Shown piece after piece: positions 15,267-24,027 of a stretch of DNA of 31,483 nt. Within the stretch, counting starts at the first letter, position 1. Each line of letters starts with the position of its first letter. Source of the DNA: an uncultured Lachnospiraceae bacterium (GTDB lineage Bacteria > Bacillota > Clostridia > Lachnospirales > Lachnospiraceae). Under the pieces are notes generated by a model. That model did no database searches. It was not told the origin of the DNA and saw only the letters and a program-made list of their open reading frames with translations. The DNA is taken from positions 22,241 to 53,723 of the forward strand of contig CAJUID010000020.1 in the NCBI GenBank assembly GCA_910585905.1, in the 5' to 3' direction. The translations under genes and the position numbers were made by a program.

Positions 15267-16469
15267 CTATTTCTCGTCACAGACCTGGAAAATATAAAAC
15301 TTAAGATAATAGGATTCGTTTGCTGCCCACAAGATTGGGTGATCTGGCGCCTGCGTACGGAATTCTACCTGCCTCAGCCTCTTATGGACATTTGCCGCTG
15401 CCTGCCCTATTATTTTCGTAAATAACTCATACGTCATAAAATGTGAGCAGGAACAAGTTGCCAGAAATCCCCCGTCCTTAATTAACTTCATCGCACGAAG
15501 ATTAATCTCACGGTATCCCTTCATAGCATTTTTCACCGAATTCCGCGACTTTGTAAAAGCAGGGGGATCTAAAATAACGACATCAAATTTTTCTCCCTCT
15601 CTCTCAAGTTCTGGCAGCTTCTCAAAAACATCAGCGCACTCAAAAGAAACTATCTCAGAAAGTCCATTAAAAGCAGCATTTCTTTTTGCCTGCGCGACGC
15701 CTGTCTCCGAAGCATCCAATCCCAATACACTTGCCGCACCTGCCTGCCCCGCATTTAGTGCAAAAGAACCTGTGTGGGTAAAACAATCTAACACCCTTGC
15801 TCCCCTGCAAAGCTTCCTAATCGCCTGGCGGTTATATTTCTGATCCAAAAAAAATCCTGTCTTCTGCCCTTCCTTAACATCTACATAATATTTCACGCCG
15901 TTTTCTTCAATTGCAACCTCTGTATCAAACTCTTCTCCAATAAACCCCTTCGTGCATTCCAGCCCTTCTTGTACCCGCACCTTAGCATCGCTTCGCTCAT
16001 AGACACCACGAATAGCAATTCCATCCTGCTTAAGGATCTCCTTCAAAATCGAAACAATCTGGACCTTATATCGGTCTATCCCAAGAGCCAGAGACTGCAC
16101 TACCAAAATATCATGATATTTATCAACGACTAATCCCGGCAGAAAATCGGCCTCACCAAATACAACACGGCAGCTTGCAATATCCACAGTGCGCTTGCGG
16201 TATTCCCACGCATCCGAAAGACGCATCCGCAAAAAATCCAGATTTACTTCCTGGCTGCAATCCCTTGTCATCAGGCGAATTCTTATCTTTGAATGACGGT
16301 TAATAAACCCTTTTCCCAGTGGATACCCGTCAAAATCATGTACTATAACAATATCTCCATCCTCAAAGCTGCCCACGATAGAGGCAATTTCATTGTCGTA
16401 GATCCACATTCCTCCACTTTTTACTGTTCTTCCCTCACCTTTTTTCAACGTTACGATCGCACTGCCCAT
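15267..16469 (-). CDS. rlmI: Class I rRNA cytosine-C5 methyltransferase, RlmI family
   Basis: This is the SAM-dependent m5C methyltransferase family acting on 23S rRNA. An N-terminal PUA-like domain (LKKGEGRTVKSGGMWIYDNEI, about 8-28) is followed by a linker and the Rossmann domain with VLDCFTHTGSFALNAG (SAM site, about 226-241), DPPAF (301-305) and the catalytic CSCSH (339-343). I place the start at ATG 16469 (400 aa) because MGSAIVTLKKGEGR fits the family and AAGGA lies upstream; a TTG at 16502 would add 11 charged residues. It follows the Na/Pi transporter gene closely. Orthology to E. coli RlmI at site level is inferred. Confidence 0.9.
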   Translation of the reverse strand: MGSAIVTLKKGEGRTVKSGGMWIYDNEIASIVGSFEDGDIVIVHDFDGYPLGKGFINRHSKIRIRLMTRDCSQEVNLDFLRMRLSDAWEYRKRTVDIASCRVVFGEADFLPGLVVDKYHDILVVQSLALGIDRYKVQIVSILKEILKQDGIAIRGVYERSDAKVRVQEGLECTKGFIGEEFDTEVAIEENGVKYYVDVKEGQKTGFFLDQKYNRQAIRKLCRGARVLDCFTHTGSFALNAGQAGAASVLGLDASETGVAQAKRNAAFNGLSEIVSFECADVFEKLPELEREGEKFDVVILDPPAFTKSRNSVKNAMKGYREINLRAMKLIKDGGFLATCSCSHFMTYELFTKIIGQAAANVHKRLRQVEFRTQAPDHPILWAANESYYLKFYIFQVCDEK

Positions 16470-16517
16470 TTTCTCTTTTTCCTTCTCTCTATCATTCTCC
16501 AAATGCCTGTCCTATCA

Positions 16518-18278
16518 TTAAGGCAATTTATATTTCTTACGGTACTCTTTGTATTTATCTGCAAATTCCACATTTCCCTCTACCTTCAAATTATCAAGGT
16601 ACTCGTGTGCCTCAAATCCATCTTCTCTTGTCTGGATCATGCAGACCGCAATATTAGAACAATGATCCGCAACACGTTCAAAATTTGTTGTAAGGTCTGA
16701 AAGAACAAAGCCAAGCTCAATAGTACATTTGCCTTTGCGCAGCCGCTTAATATGCTTTTTCTTCACCTCTTCATTAATTGCATCAATCACTTCCTCTAAC
16801 GGCTCAACCTGTGTTGCAAGTACCGTATCTTCCGTCTCAAACACTTTACATGTCATTGCCAGAATCTCCCGGATTGCCTCCTCATAAACCTTTAGTTCTT
16901 CCCTTGCCTTTTCTGAAAATGCACTTTCCTTGCTCTGTACCTGCTTTGCCGTGCTCATTATATTGCAGGCATGATCAGAAATCCGTTCAAAGTCACCAAT
17001 ACAATGAAGCATTACGGAAACTGTTTGAGAATCTCTATAGGATAGATCCGCATTGCTCAGCCTCATCAGATACGTCCCGAGCTCATCCTCATAGTGATCC
17101 ACTAAATCCTCTAGCTTAGAAACCTGTTTCGCTGTATTTTTATCATAATTATCTATTAAATCTATAGATAAGTAAAGTGCTTCTTTTGAAGCATTCGCCA
17201 TATCAACTGCGGCTTTTTTAGCCTGCGCAATCGCAAATGCAGGCTTCTCTAAAAATCTTTCATCTAAAAGCCTTAGACCACTCTTGTCCTCCTCAGCCAT
17301 ATCGTCACGGATCGTCAAGGTTGCAAATTTTACCAAAACATTCCTAAATGGAAGAAGCACCAGTGTAGCCGCTATATTAAAACAGCTATGGATTACCGCA
17401 ATCCCAGCAGCTCCTGCAGATTGCTCCATGAATTCAAATGGATAAAACGCATTTACAATATAGAAAGCTATCATAAAGAATACTGTACCAATAATATTAA
17501 AATAAAAATGAACAAAAGCTGCCCTCTTTGCATTTTTATTTGCGCCAATCGCAGACAAAAGTGCTGTAACACAGGTACCTATATTCTGTCCCATAATAAT
17601 CGGAAGCGCTGATGAATAGGTAACAGAACCAGTCAGGCAAAGTGCCTGCAAAATTCCGACAGATGCCGATGAGCTCTGGATTACCGCTGTTAAAACTGCT
17701 CCAGCGATTACTCCAAGAAATGGATTATTCCCAAATACCAGGAAGAGATTTGTAAACTCCTCTACCTCTGCCAGAGGCTTCACAGCCCCACTCATCGTAT
17801 CCATTCCTGTCATAAGGATAGCAAATCCTGCCAAAATTGTTCCAACATCTTTTTTCTTTGTACTCTTCGCAAATAAGATAAAGCTAACACCTATCATTGC
17901 CAAAACCGGCGAAAAAGAAGAAGGCTTTAGCAGCTTAATAAGAATACTTTCCCCTTCAATCCCCGCCAGGCTCAAAATCCAGGATGTAATGGTCGTACCC
18001 ACATTGGCACCCATAATAATCCCTACTGCCTGGCTTAGCCTCATAATACCGGAATTAACGAACCCCACTACCATAACTGTAGTGGCAGAAGATGACTGGA
18101 TAACAGCCGTAACGCCAGCCCCAAGAATAACGGCCTTAATTGGTGTGGAAGTAAATTTCTCTAAAATCTCTTCCAACTTTCCGCCAGATACTTTTGCCAG
18201 GCCATCTCCCATAATATGCATTCCATACAGAAATAACGCAAGTCCCCCTATCATGTTTAGTACATTAAAAACATCCAT
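16518..18278 (-). CDS. Na+/phosphate cotransporter fused to a PhoU domain
   Basis: This 586-aa protein joins a two-repeat Na/Pi-cotransporter membrane domain (about 1-320; QSSSA signatures at 61-65 and 201-205) to a cytoplasmic PhoU-like helical domain (about 345-560). It is expected to move inorganic phosphate with Na+, and the PhoU part may gate it or signal phosphate status. The fusion is common in Firmicutes. ATG 18278 is preceded by AAAGG/TTAGGGA. It lies between the MetY terminator and the RlmI-like gene and probably starts a transcript. In a genome with a Na+-exporting decarboxylase it would draw on the same Na+ gradient (inference). Confidence 0.95.
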   Translation of the reverse strand: MDVFNVLNMIGGLALFLYGMHIMGDGLAKVSGGKLEEILEKFTSTPIKAVILGAGVTAVIQSSSATTVMVVGFVNSGIMRLSQAVGIIMGANVGTTITSWILSLAGIEGESILIKLLKPSSFSPVLAMIGVSFILFAKSTKKKDVGTILAGFAILMTGMDTMSGAVKPLAEVEEFTNLFLVFGNNPFLGVIAGAVLTAVIQSSSASVGILQALCLTGSVTYSSALPIIMGQNIGTCVTALLSAIGANKNAKRAAFVHFYFNIIGTVFFMIAFYIVNAFYPFEFMEQSAGAAGIAVIHSCFNIAATLVLLPFRNVLVKFATLTIRDDMAEEDKSGLRLLDERFLEKPAFAIAQAKKAAVDMANASKEALYLSIDLIDNYDKNTAKQVSKLEDLVDHYEDELGTYLMRLSNADLSYRDSQTVSVMLHCIGDFERISDHACNIMSTAKQVQSKESAFSEKAREELKVYEEAIREILAMTCKVFETEDTVLATQVEPLEEVIDAINEEVKKKHIKRLRKGKCTIELGFVLSDLTTNFERVADHCSNIAVCMIQTREDGFEAHEYLDNLKVEGNVEFADKYKEYRKKYKLP

Positions 18279-18303
18279 AATCCCTAACCTTTTCCTTTCG
18301 AGA

Positions 18304-18330
18304 AAAATGCTCTGATATATCAGGCATTTT
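18304..18330 (-). terminator. Terminator of the O-acetylhomoserine sulfhydrylase gene
   Basis: An 11-bp stem with one bulged base: AAAATGC (18304-18310) pairs with GCATTTT (18324-18330), enclosing the self-complementary CTGATATATCAG (18312-18323). TTTTT follows on the minus strand. Confidence 0.85.
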
Positions 18331-18409
18331 AGACAAAAATAGACGATATATTCTTAAACACATACTACAAGGATATAATATATTTCCATAAAATGCAAAT
18401 ACATTTTGC

Positions 18410-19714
18410 TTAAACTGCTTTGAATGCTTCTTCTAAATCTTCTATAATATCATCAATATTTTCAATTCCGATAGACAACCGAACCGAATTTGGCTTTATC
18501 CCCTGGTCTGCCAACTCCTCTTCATTTAACTGGGAATGTGTAGTAGAGGCCGGATGGATTACAAGCGACTTGGCATCTGCTACATTTGCAAGCAGTGAAA
18601 ACAATTCCAGATTATCAATAAAGTCTTTTGCTTTCTTATCATCTCCCTTTATCTCGAAGGTAAAGATCGAACCGCCTCCATGTGGAAAATACTTTTTATA
18701 AAGCTCTTGCTGGCTGGCATCCTCTGAAACAGACGGATGATGTACTTCCTCTACTTTTGGATGTTTTTTCAAATATTGCACTACCTTCAGCGCATTTTCT
18801 ACATGTCTCTCAACACGCAGAGACAATGTTTCCAATCCCTGCAGCAACAAAAATGCATGGAATGGGGATAGAGTTGCCCCTGTATCACGAAGCAGAACTG
18901 CACGAATCTTCGTAACAAAAGCTGCTGCACCAGCCGCCTCTGTAAAGCTAATCCCATGATAACTTTGGTTCGGTTCCGTCAATGATGGAAATTTGCCACT
19001 TGCCTTCCAATCAAATTTTCCACTGTCCACAATAACACCGCCAAGTGTAGTGCCATGTCCGCCGATAAACTTTGTCGCAGAGTGTACTACTATGTCTGCA
19101 CCATACTCAATTGGCCGAACCAAATACGGCGTCGCAAATGTATTGTCAATCACAAGTGGAATCTTATGAGAATGGGCAATCTCTGCAATCTTTTCAATAT
19201 CTGCCACATCCGAATTTGGGTTACCAAGTGTTTCAATAAAAACTGCTTTTGTATTATCTTGGATAGCCTTTTCCAGACCAAAATAATCAAACGGATCTAC
19301 AAACGTCGTAGTAATACCATATTGAGGCAGCGTATGTGCTAACAGATTATAGGTTCCACCATAAATATTTTTTGCAGACACAAAATGGTCTCCGGCCTGT
19401 GCTAAATTTTCAAATGTGTATGTTATGGCCGCCGCTCCTGACGCAACTGCAAGCGCTGCAACCCCGCCCTCAAGGGCCGCGATTCTCCGCTCAAATACAT
19501 CCTCTGTCGGGTTTGTAAGCCTCCCATAAATGTTGCCGGCATCACCTAACCCAAACCTTGCAGCCGCATGCTCACTGTTATGAAATACATAAGATGACGT
19601 CTGGTAAATCGGAACAGCCCTCGCATCTGTAGCCGGATCTGCGCTCTCCTGCCCTACATGTAACTGTAATGTCTCAAATTTTAAGTTCCTTTCTGAATAT
19701 GTTTTCTTTTCCAT
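18410..19714 (-). CDS. metY: O-acetylhomoserine (thiol)-lyase, MetY/Cys-Met PLP family
   Basis: This PLP enzyme makes homocysteine from O-acetylhomoserine and sulfide in methionine synthesis. The 434-aa product shows TLQLHVGQESADPATDARAV (O-acetylhomoserine-type N-terminus), YGRLTNPTEDVFERRIA, the PLP aspartate in LVIDNTFATPYL (D190) and the PLP lysine in HSATKFIGGHG (K215). It is longer than MetB/MetC (about 380 aa), as expected of MetY. The start at 19714 follows AGAGGTG; the frame is open to 19810, but that codon lies upstream of the predicted transcription start. A single promoter and terminator make it monocistronic. The leader has a small GGCAGC/GCTGCC hairpin but no recognisable SAM riboswitch or T-box. 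Confidence 0.95.
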   Translation of the reverse strand: MEKKTYSERNLKFETLQLHVGQESADPATDARAVPIYQTSSYVFHNSEHAAARFGLGDAGNIYGRLTNPTEDVFERRIAALEGGVAALAVASGAAAITYTFENLAQAGDHFVSAKNIYGGTYNLLAHTLPQYGITTTFVDPFDYFGLEKAIQDNTKAVFIETLGNPNSDVADIEKIAEIAHSHKIPLVIDNTFATPYLVRPIEYGADIVVHSATKFIGGHGTTLGGVIVDSGKFDWKASGKFPSLTEPNQSYHGISFTEAAGAAAFVTKIRAVLLRDTGATLSPFHAFLLLQGLETLSLRVERHVENALKVVQYLKKHPKVEEVHHPSVSEDASQQELYKKYFPHGGGSIFTFEIKGDDKKAKDFIDNLELFSLLANVADAKSLVIHPASTTHSQLNEEELADQGIKPNSVRLSIGIENIDDIIEDLEEAFKAV

Positions 19715-19813
19715 AAGCGCACCTCTTTCCGCAGACAACCTGCATCCCTTATTTGGCAGCCACACCTTTTGCATAGAGCTGCCGCCTGTTTTTCCTAATT
19801 TTTCCTGCATGTA

Positions 19814-19847
19814 ATTATAACACCTATTTCCCTATTTGTAAAGTAGG
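19814..19847 (-). promoter_or_regulatory. metY promoter with overlapping quasi-palindrome
   Basis: Minus-strand -35 TTTACA (19837-19842), 17-bp spacer, -10 TATAAT (19814-19819). The -35 is embedded in CCTACTTTACAAATAGG (19847-19831), an imperfect palindrome CCTAnTT...AAnTAGG, and a further ATAGGT half-like motif follows in the spacer. This is a plausible operator for a sulfur/cysteine regulator, identity unknown. Confidence 0.8.
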
Positions 19848-20083
19848 TTTATATATTACTCTTTATTACACTAGAGCATGTTCCTAAAATTCTATATCAA
19901 AATAACAAATCAAAACACTGCTATCCGCAAAGTAAAATGATATATTTGATAATATAAAGATACTAACGGTTTTCATGTTATATATCAAATAACATACAGT
20001 TTAGTTATGGTAAATTTCTTTAAATACCGCTTTTATTATGGCGCATAGCAATACAAAACTTGATACACTCATACATAAAGATA
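19848..20083. other. AT-rich intergenic region between metY and the Xre gene
   Basis: No convincing gene. It contains a 9-bp inverted repeat TATTTGATA (19943-19951) / TATCAAATA (19983-19991) and further TTGATA-like motifs, possibly regulator sites in front of the Xre-type gene. A 43-codon open frame starting at 20038 has no ribosome binding site. Confidence 0.45.
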
Positions 20084-20112
20084 TTGATTTAGAACCATTT
20101 AAAACCTATAAA
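20084..20112 (+). promoter_or_regulatory. Promoter of the Xre-type regulator gene
   Basis: -35 TTGATT (20084-20089), 17-bp spacer, -10 TATAAA (20107-20112), followed by AAAGGAG at about 20127-20133. Confidence 0.7.
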
Positions 20113-20140
20113 ATACCACCTGATACAAAGGAGCGATATA

Positions 20141-20470
20141 ATGAACGAGCAATTGTTTTTCCCCCTTGAAGAATTTGGGCTTCGACTCGCCAAGTTACGT
20201 GAGCATAAGGGAGTCAGCGCCAGACAGATGAGCCTTGAGATTGGCTTGAACAAAAATTACATCAATTCAATTGAAACCGGAAGGAATTACCCTAATATGG
20301 CACATTTTTTTGAAATCTGCCAATATCTAAATGTCACCCCTCAGCTTTTCTTTCAAATCAGCAGAAACTCCCCTATAGAACAAACGGAATTTTTTCAGGC
20401 CGTCATTAACCTTCCGCCACAAAAATTTCACCACCTATATCTGCTAGTCTGTGATATGCAAGAAGAATAG
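20141..20470 (+). CDS. Xre/Cro-CI family helix-turn-helix regulator
   Basis: This 109-aa protein is almost entirely an Xre-type DNA-binding domain: FGLRLAKLREHKGVSARQMS, EIGLNKNYINSIETGRNYPN and FFEICQYLNVTPQLFF (about residues 12-67), with a short C-terminal helical tail (LPPQKFHHLYLLVCDM). No sensor or peptidase domain is visible. AAAGGAG lies 7 nt before ATG 20141. Its stop codon abuts the stop codon of the convergent deacetylase gene. Targets are unknown; the flanking AT-rich dyads may be autoregulatory sites. Confidence 0.9.
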   Translation: MNEQLFFPLEEFGLRLAKLREHKGVSARQMSLEIGLNKNYINSIETGRNYPNMAHFFEICQYLNVTPQLFFQISRNSPIEQTEFFQAVINLPPQKFHHLYLLVCDMQEE

Positions 20471-20477
20471 CTATTCT
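20464..20477. repeat. 14-bp palindrome containing both convergent stop codons
   Basis: AGAATAGCTATTCT is a perfect palindrome whose halves each supply the TAG stop of one of two convergent genes, which meet with no intergenic base. Confidence 0.95.
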
Positions 20478-21301
20478 CCAAAATGGCATGGCCGTTTTCT
20501 CTCTGACAAAGTTGCAAAAGTATACCCATTCTTTTTCAGCTCCTGGATCAGAGGCCGCAGTGAATAGAGCGTTGCCTTGCAAGCGGCAGAATCGTGCAGC
20601 AAAATAACCGGATCATTATACTTTACATAATCCTTTCTTATATTTGCAAGAATAGAATCCGGAGATGGGCATCCCACACTGTCCTCCCCGCTTACATTCC
20701 AGTCCACATAATCAATTCCCTGTTCTTTCATCTGTTCAATAACCCCAGCCTTATAGCTTTGCACATATGCATTTGCACTACCCCATGGAAAACGGAACAA
20801 CTTTGGCTTGATATTTAACTTTTCCTCCAGGCATAACCTTGTCTTCTGCAAGTCTTTGCAATAACTCTCCCCGGACGAATAGATTTCTTCCGCAACATGA
20901 CAATATGTATGCATTCCCACCTCGTGTCCCTCGCTGATTTCCTGCTTAACCACATCTAACAGATCACCTTCAACCTGCTGTCCGATTAGGAAGAATGTCG
21001 CGCGTACTTCCTCTTCCTTTAAAATCTTCAAATATTCTGCTGTCAACACACTGGGGCCATCATCAAATGTCAAATACGCAATCTTTTTTGTGCCTGCCAT
21101 ACTTTCCTTCCCATCGGAATTTGCCTCTCCTGTATCACTGTCTGGTTTAGACGTCTCTCCTCCATCCGTAACATTTCCAGAAGAGTGAAGTATTGTGTCC
21201 TTTGCATCCGGTCCTATAAACATCATTCCCTGCACCAGAAGGAACATAATGCCAAGACAGCAGATACCTCCAACACCCTGAAGCCATTTTTTCCAATTCA
21301 T
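20471..21301 (-). CDS. Membrane-anchored polysaccharide deacetylase (NodB, CE4)
   Basis: This 276-aa protein has an N-terminal membrane anchor (about 8-29), a Ser/Asp/Gly-rich linker (about 36-68) and a NodB domain. All five CE4 motifs are present: TFDDGPS (78-84), HTYCH (131-135, metal His pair), RFPWG (170-174), DWNVSGED (200-207) and LLHDS (234-238). It probably removes N-acetyl groups from peptidoglycan or another cell-surface glycan outside the membrane, a change that in peptidoglycan gives lysozyme resistance. The start is set at ATG 21301, which has GGAGG 7 nt upstream; ATG 21307 is only 1 nt from that site. Confidence 0.93.
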   Translation of the reverse strand: MNWKKWLQGVGGICCLGIMFLLVQGMMFIGPDAKDTILHSSGNVTDGGETSKPDSDTGEANSDGKESMAGTKKIAYLTFDDGPSVLTAEYLKILKEEEVRATFFLIGQQVEGDLLDVVKQEISEGHEVGMHTYCHVAEEIYSSGESYCKDLQKTRLCLEEKLNIKPKLFRFPWGSANAYVQSYKAGVIEQMKEQGIDYVDWNVSGEDSVGCPSPDSILANIRKDYVKYNDPVILLHDSAACKATLYSLRPLIQELKKNGYTFATLSERKRPCHFGE

Positions 21302-21430
21302 GTCCATTCCTCCAAATTTTCAAAAATAATCAGATTATGTTGCCATACATATACCAGGGCAGCCATGGTTATAATATGTGTATGCTCCAATCCCTTGATT
21401 ATTCTGAACGAAAATCATTAAGTTTTTTTC

Positions 21431-21459
21431 TTGCTTTTCCAAAAATAGTGCGCTATACT
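21431..21459 (+). promoter_or_regulatory. Promoter of the cellobiose phosphorylase gene
   Basis: -35 TTGCTT (21431-21436), 17-bp spacer, -10 TATACT (21454-21459) on the plus strand, followed by GGAGGAG before ATG 21504. No catabolite-repression box could be identified with confidence. Confidence 0.6.
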
Positions 21460-21503
21460 TTTCTATATTATGATGCCTAATGGCAGATTGGAGGAGAACA
21501 TAA

Positions 21504-23945
21504 ATGAAATTTGGCTTTTTTGATGACCCAAACCGGGAGTATGTTATTACCACTCCCAAAACGCCGCTCCCTTGGATCAATTATCTGGGAAGCAGCAGCT
21601 TTTTCTCTTTGATTTCTAACACCTGCGGCGGCTACAGCTTCTATAAGGATGCTAAACTGCTCCGCTTAACACGTTACCGCTATAACAATGTCCCAAACGA
21701 TGAGGGAGGACGCTATTACTATATCAAAGAAGGAGATGTAGTATGGAATCCTGGGTGGCAGCCTGTCAAAACAGAACTGGATTCTTATGAGTGCCGCCAT
21801 GGTTTGGGCTATAGCCGTTTTACTTCCAGCAAAAATGGCCTGGAGGCATCTGTGTTAGCCCTTGTCCCAGTCAAAGAAAACTGTGAAGTCAACCAGATTA
21901 CCTTTACAAACCATTCGTCGAAACAAAAAACATTTACATTATTCTCCTATATTGAATTCTGCCTTTGGAACGCAATGGATGATATGACGAATTTTCAGCG
22001 AAACCTTAATATTGGCGAAGTAGAGGTGATTGGTTCCACTATCTACCATAAAACAGAATACCGCGAACGCCGCAACCACTATGCTGTCTTTTCAGTCAAT
22101 ACCCCAGTGGACGGATTTGACACCAGCCGTGATGAATTTTTAGGGGCATACCGCGGCGTATCCAATCCCCAAGTTATTGAGGAAGGCAAAGCACATAACT
22201 CTGTGGCAAGCGGCTGGTCTCCCATCGCCTCCCACCAGATTTCTGTTACATTAGAACCAGGCGAAAAAAGAAGTTTTATCTTTGTACTTGGCTATTGTGA
22301 AAATCCTATTGAGCATAAATTTACAGAACCAAATGTAATCAATAAGAAACCTGCTGAAGAACTCCTTGCAAAGTTCCAGACAGATGCCCAGGTTGACGCC
22401 GCACTGACGGAATTAAAAGAAAACTGGGATAATCTGCTGTCTAAATTTACCATTTCCTCCAATGAAGAAAAACTTGACCGCATGGTTAATATCTGGAACC
22501 AGTATCAATGCATGGTAACATTTAATATGTCACGCTCTGCATCTTATTATGAATCTGGAATCGGACGCGGCATGGGGTTTCGGGACTCCTGCCAAGATTT
22601 ACTTGGCTTTGTGCATTTAATCCCAGAACGCGCCAGAGAAAGAATCCTGGATATTGCATCAACACAGTTTGAGGATGGAAGCGCATATCACCAGTACCAG
22701 CCGCTTACCAAGATGGGAAATGCTGATATTGGCTCCGGTTTTAATGATGACCCTCTCTGGCTGATTGCCGGAACTTCCGCCTATATTAGGGAAACTGGAG
22801 ATAGTTCTATTTTGGAAGAGATGGTTCCGTTTAACAATGATATAGCAAAATCCATGCCTTTAATGGAACATTTAAAACGCTCCTTTGACTATATTGTAAA
22901 CCACAAGGGACCTCATAACCTCCCGCTCATTGGAAGGGCTGACTGGAACGACTGCCTGAATTTAAACTGTTTCTCCGAACAGCCAGGTGAATCCTTCCAG
23001 ACATTCGGGCCAAGTGAAGGTCCTGTTGCTGAATCTGTGTTTATTGCCGGAATGTTTGTAAAATATGGCAGGGAATACGCTGATCTCTGTGCCTTTACAG
23101 GCGATCAAGCCGAAGCTGACCGGGCGTTAAAAGAAGTTGCCACCATGAATGATGCTGTTTTAAAAGATGGTTGGGATGGTAAATGGTTTCTGCGTGCTTA
23201 TGATGCAAAAAGCCAGAAAGTCGGCTCGACAGAATGTGAAGAAGGCCAAATCTATATTGAGCCGCAAGGTTTTTGCGTTCTTGCCGGAATCGGCGTAGAA
23301 AGCGGGGAAGCAGAAACAGCACTAGAATCTGTAAAAGAAAAATTGGACACGAAATATGGCATTGTACTGCTGCAGCCCCCTTACACACGCTACCATGTAG
23401 AGCTTGGCGAAGTCTCTTCCTATCCGCCAGGATATAAGGAAAATGCGGGTATCTTCTGCCATAACAACCCTTGGATCTCCTGCGCAGAGACTGTCCTTGG
23501 GCACGGAGAACGGGCATTTGAAGTATACGAAAAAACTTGTCCAGCTTACATTGAGGATATCAGCGAAATCCATTGCACAGAACCATATGTATACTCTCAG
23601 ATGATTGCTGGAAAGGATGCCCATTTCTTTGGGCAGGCAAAAAATAGCTGGCTAACCGGCACCGCGGCATGGACATTTGTCAATATCTCACAATATATCC
23701 TAGGTGTTGTGCCTACCCTAAATGGTCTGAGTATCAATCCATGTGTCCCTTCCAGGATGGGTACAAGTTTTCATATTACACGAAAATACCGAGAAGGCAT
23801 TTACCACATTACCATAGAGAATCCAAATAAAATAGAAAAAGGCGTAGCAAAACTTATTGTTGATGGCAACGAATTGATTGGAACGACCGTCATTCCTTAC
23901 GAACCAGAAAAAACAGAATATCAGGTTACTGTAGTAATGGGATAG
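21504..23945 (+). CDS. cbp: Cellobiose phosphorylase (GH94)
   Basis: This cytoplasmic inverting phosphorylase cleaves cellobiose with phosphate into glucose-1-phosphate and glucose, saving ATP. The 813-aa length and N-terminus MKFGFFDDPNREYVITTPK are diagnostic of cellobiose phosphorylase rather than chitobiose or cellodextrin enzymes. Other landmarks are NNVPNDEGGRYYYI, GIGRGMGFRDSCQDL, the catalytic block GRADWNDCLN (DWND at 480-483, general-acid Asp) and PPGYKENAGIFCHNNPW. Domain order is N-terminal beta-sandwich, linker helices, (alpha/alpha)6 barrel and C-terminal beta domain. It has its own promoter and terminator; no cellobiose transporter is adjacent. Confidence 0.96.
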   Translation: MKFGFFDDPNREYVITTPKTPLPWINYLGSSSFFSLISNTCGGYSFYKDAKLLRLTRYRYNNVPNDEGGRYYYIKEGDVVWNPGWQPVKTELDSYECRHGLGYSRFTSSKNGLEASVLALVPVKENCEVNQITFTNHSSKQKTFTLFSYIEFCLWNAMDDMTNFQRNLNIGEVEVIGSTIYHKTEYRERRNHYAVFSVNTPVDGFDTSRDEFLGAYRGVSNPQVIEEGKAHNSVASGWSPIASHQISVTLEPGEKRSFIFVLGYCENPIEHKFTEPNVINKKPAEELLAKFQTDAQVDAALTELKENWDNLLSKFTISSNEEKLDRMVNIWNQYQCMVTFNMSRSASYYESGIGRGMGFRDSCQDLLGFVHLIPERARERILDIASTQFEDGSAYHQYQPLTKMGNADIGSGFNDDPLWLIAGTSAYIRETGDSSILEEMVPFNNDIAKSMPLMEHLKRSFDYIVNHKGPHNLPLIGRADWNDCLNLNCFSEQPGESFQTFGPSEGPVAESVFIAGMFVKYGREYADLCAFTGDQAEADRALKEVATMNDAVLKDGWDGKWFLRAYDAKSQKVGSTECEEGQIYIEPQGFCVLAGIGVESGEAETALESVKEKLDTKYGIVLLQPPYTRYHVELGEVSSYPPGYKENAGIFCHNNPWISCAETVLGHGERAFEVYEKTCPAYIEDISEIHCTEPYVYSQMIAGKDAHFFGQAKNSWLTGTAAWTFVNISQYILGVVPTLNGLSINPCVPSRMGTSFHITRKYREGIYHITIENPNKIEKGVAKLIVDGNELIGTTVIPYEPEKTEYQVTVVMG

Positions 23946-23977
23946 AAGAAACTATTTTTATTGGTTAGAAAACAGGA

Positions 23978-24009
23978 GGCTGTCGGGAAATAGGTAGTTC
24001 CCGACAGCC
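23978..24009. terminator. Hairpin terminator between convergent genes
   Basis: Perfect 12-bp GC-rich arms GGCTGTCGGGAA (23978-23989) and TTCCCGACAGCC (23998-24009), 8-nt loop. On the plus strand CCTTATATT follows; on the minus strand TCCTGTTTTC follows, so it may serve both cellobiose phosphorylase and the unknown gene at 24028. Confidence 0.8.
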
Positions 24010-24027
24010 CCTTATATTCTATATATT

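Noticed and set aside
19715..19810. N-terminal extension of MetY and possible SAM riboswitch or T-box in the leader
   Set aside because: The upstream ATG lies before the predicted transcription start. The leader is only about 90 nt with one small hairpin, too short and without recognisable riboswitch or T-box motifs.
20038..20169. 43-codon plus-strand ORF running into the Xre gene in another frame
   Set aside because: It has no ribosome binding site and contains the Xre promoter and Shine-Dalgarno sequence; the peptide is not recognised.
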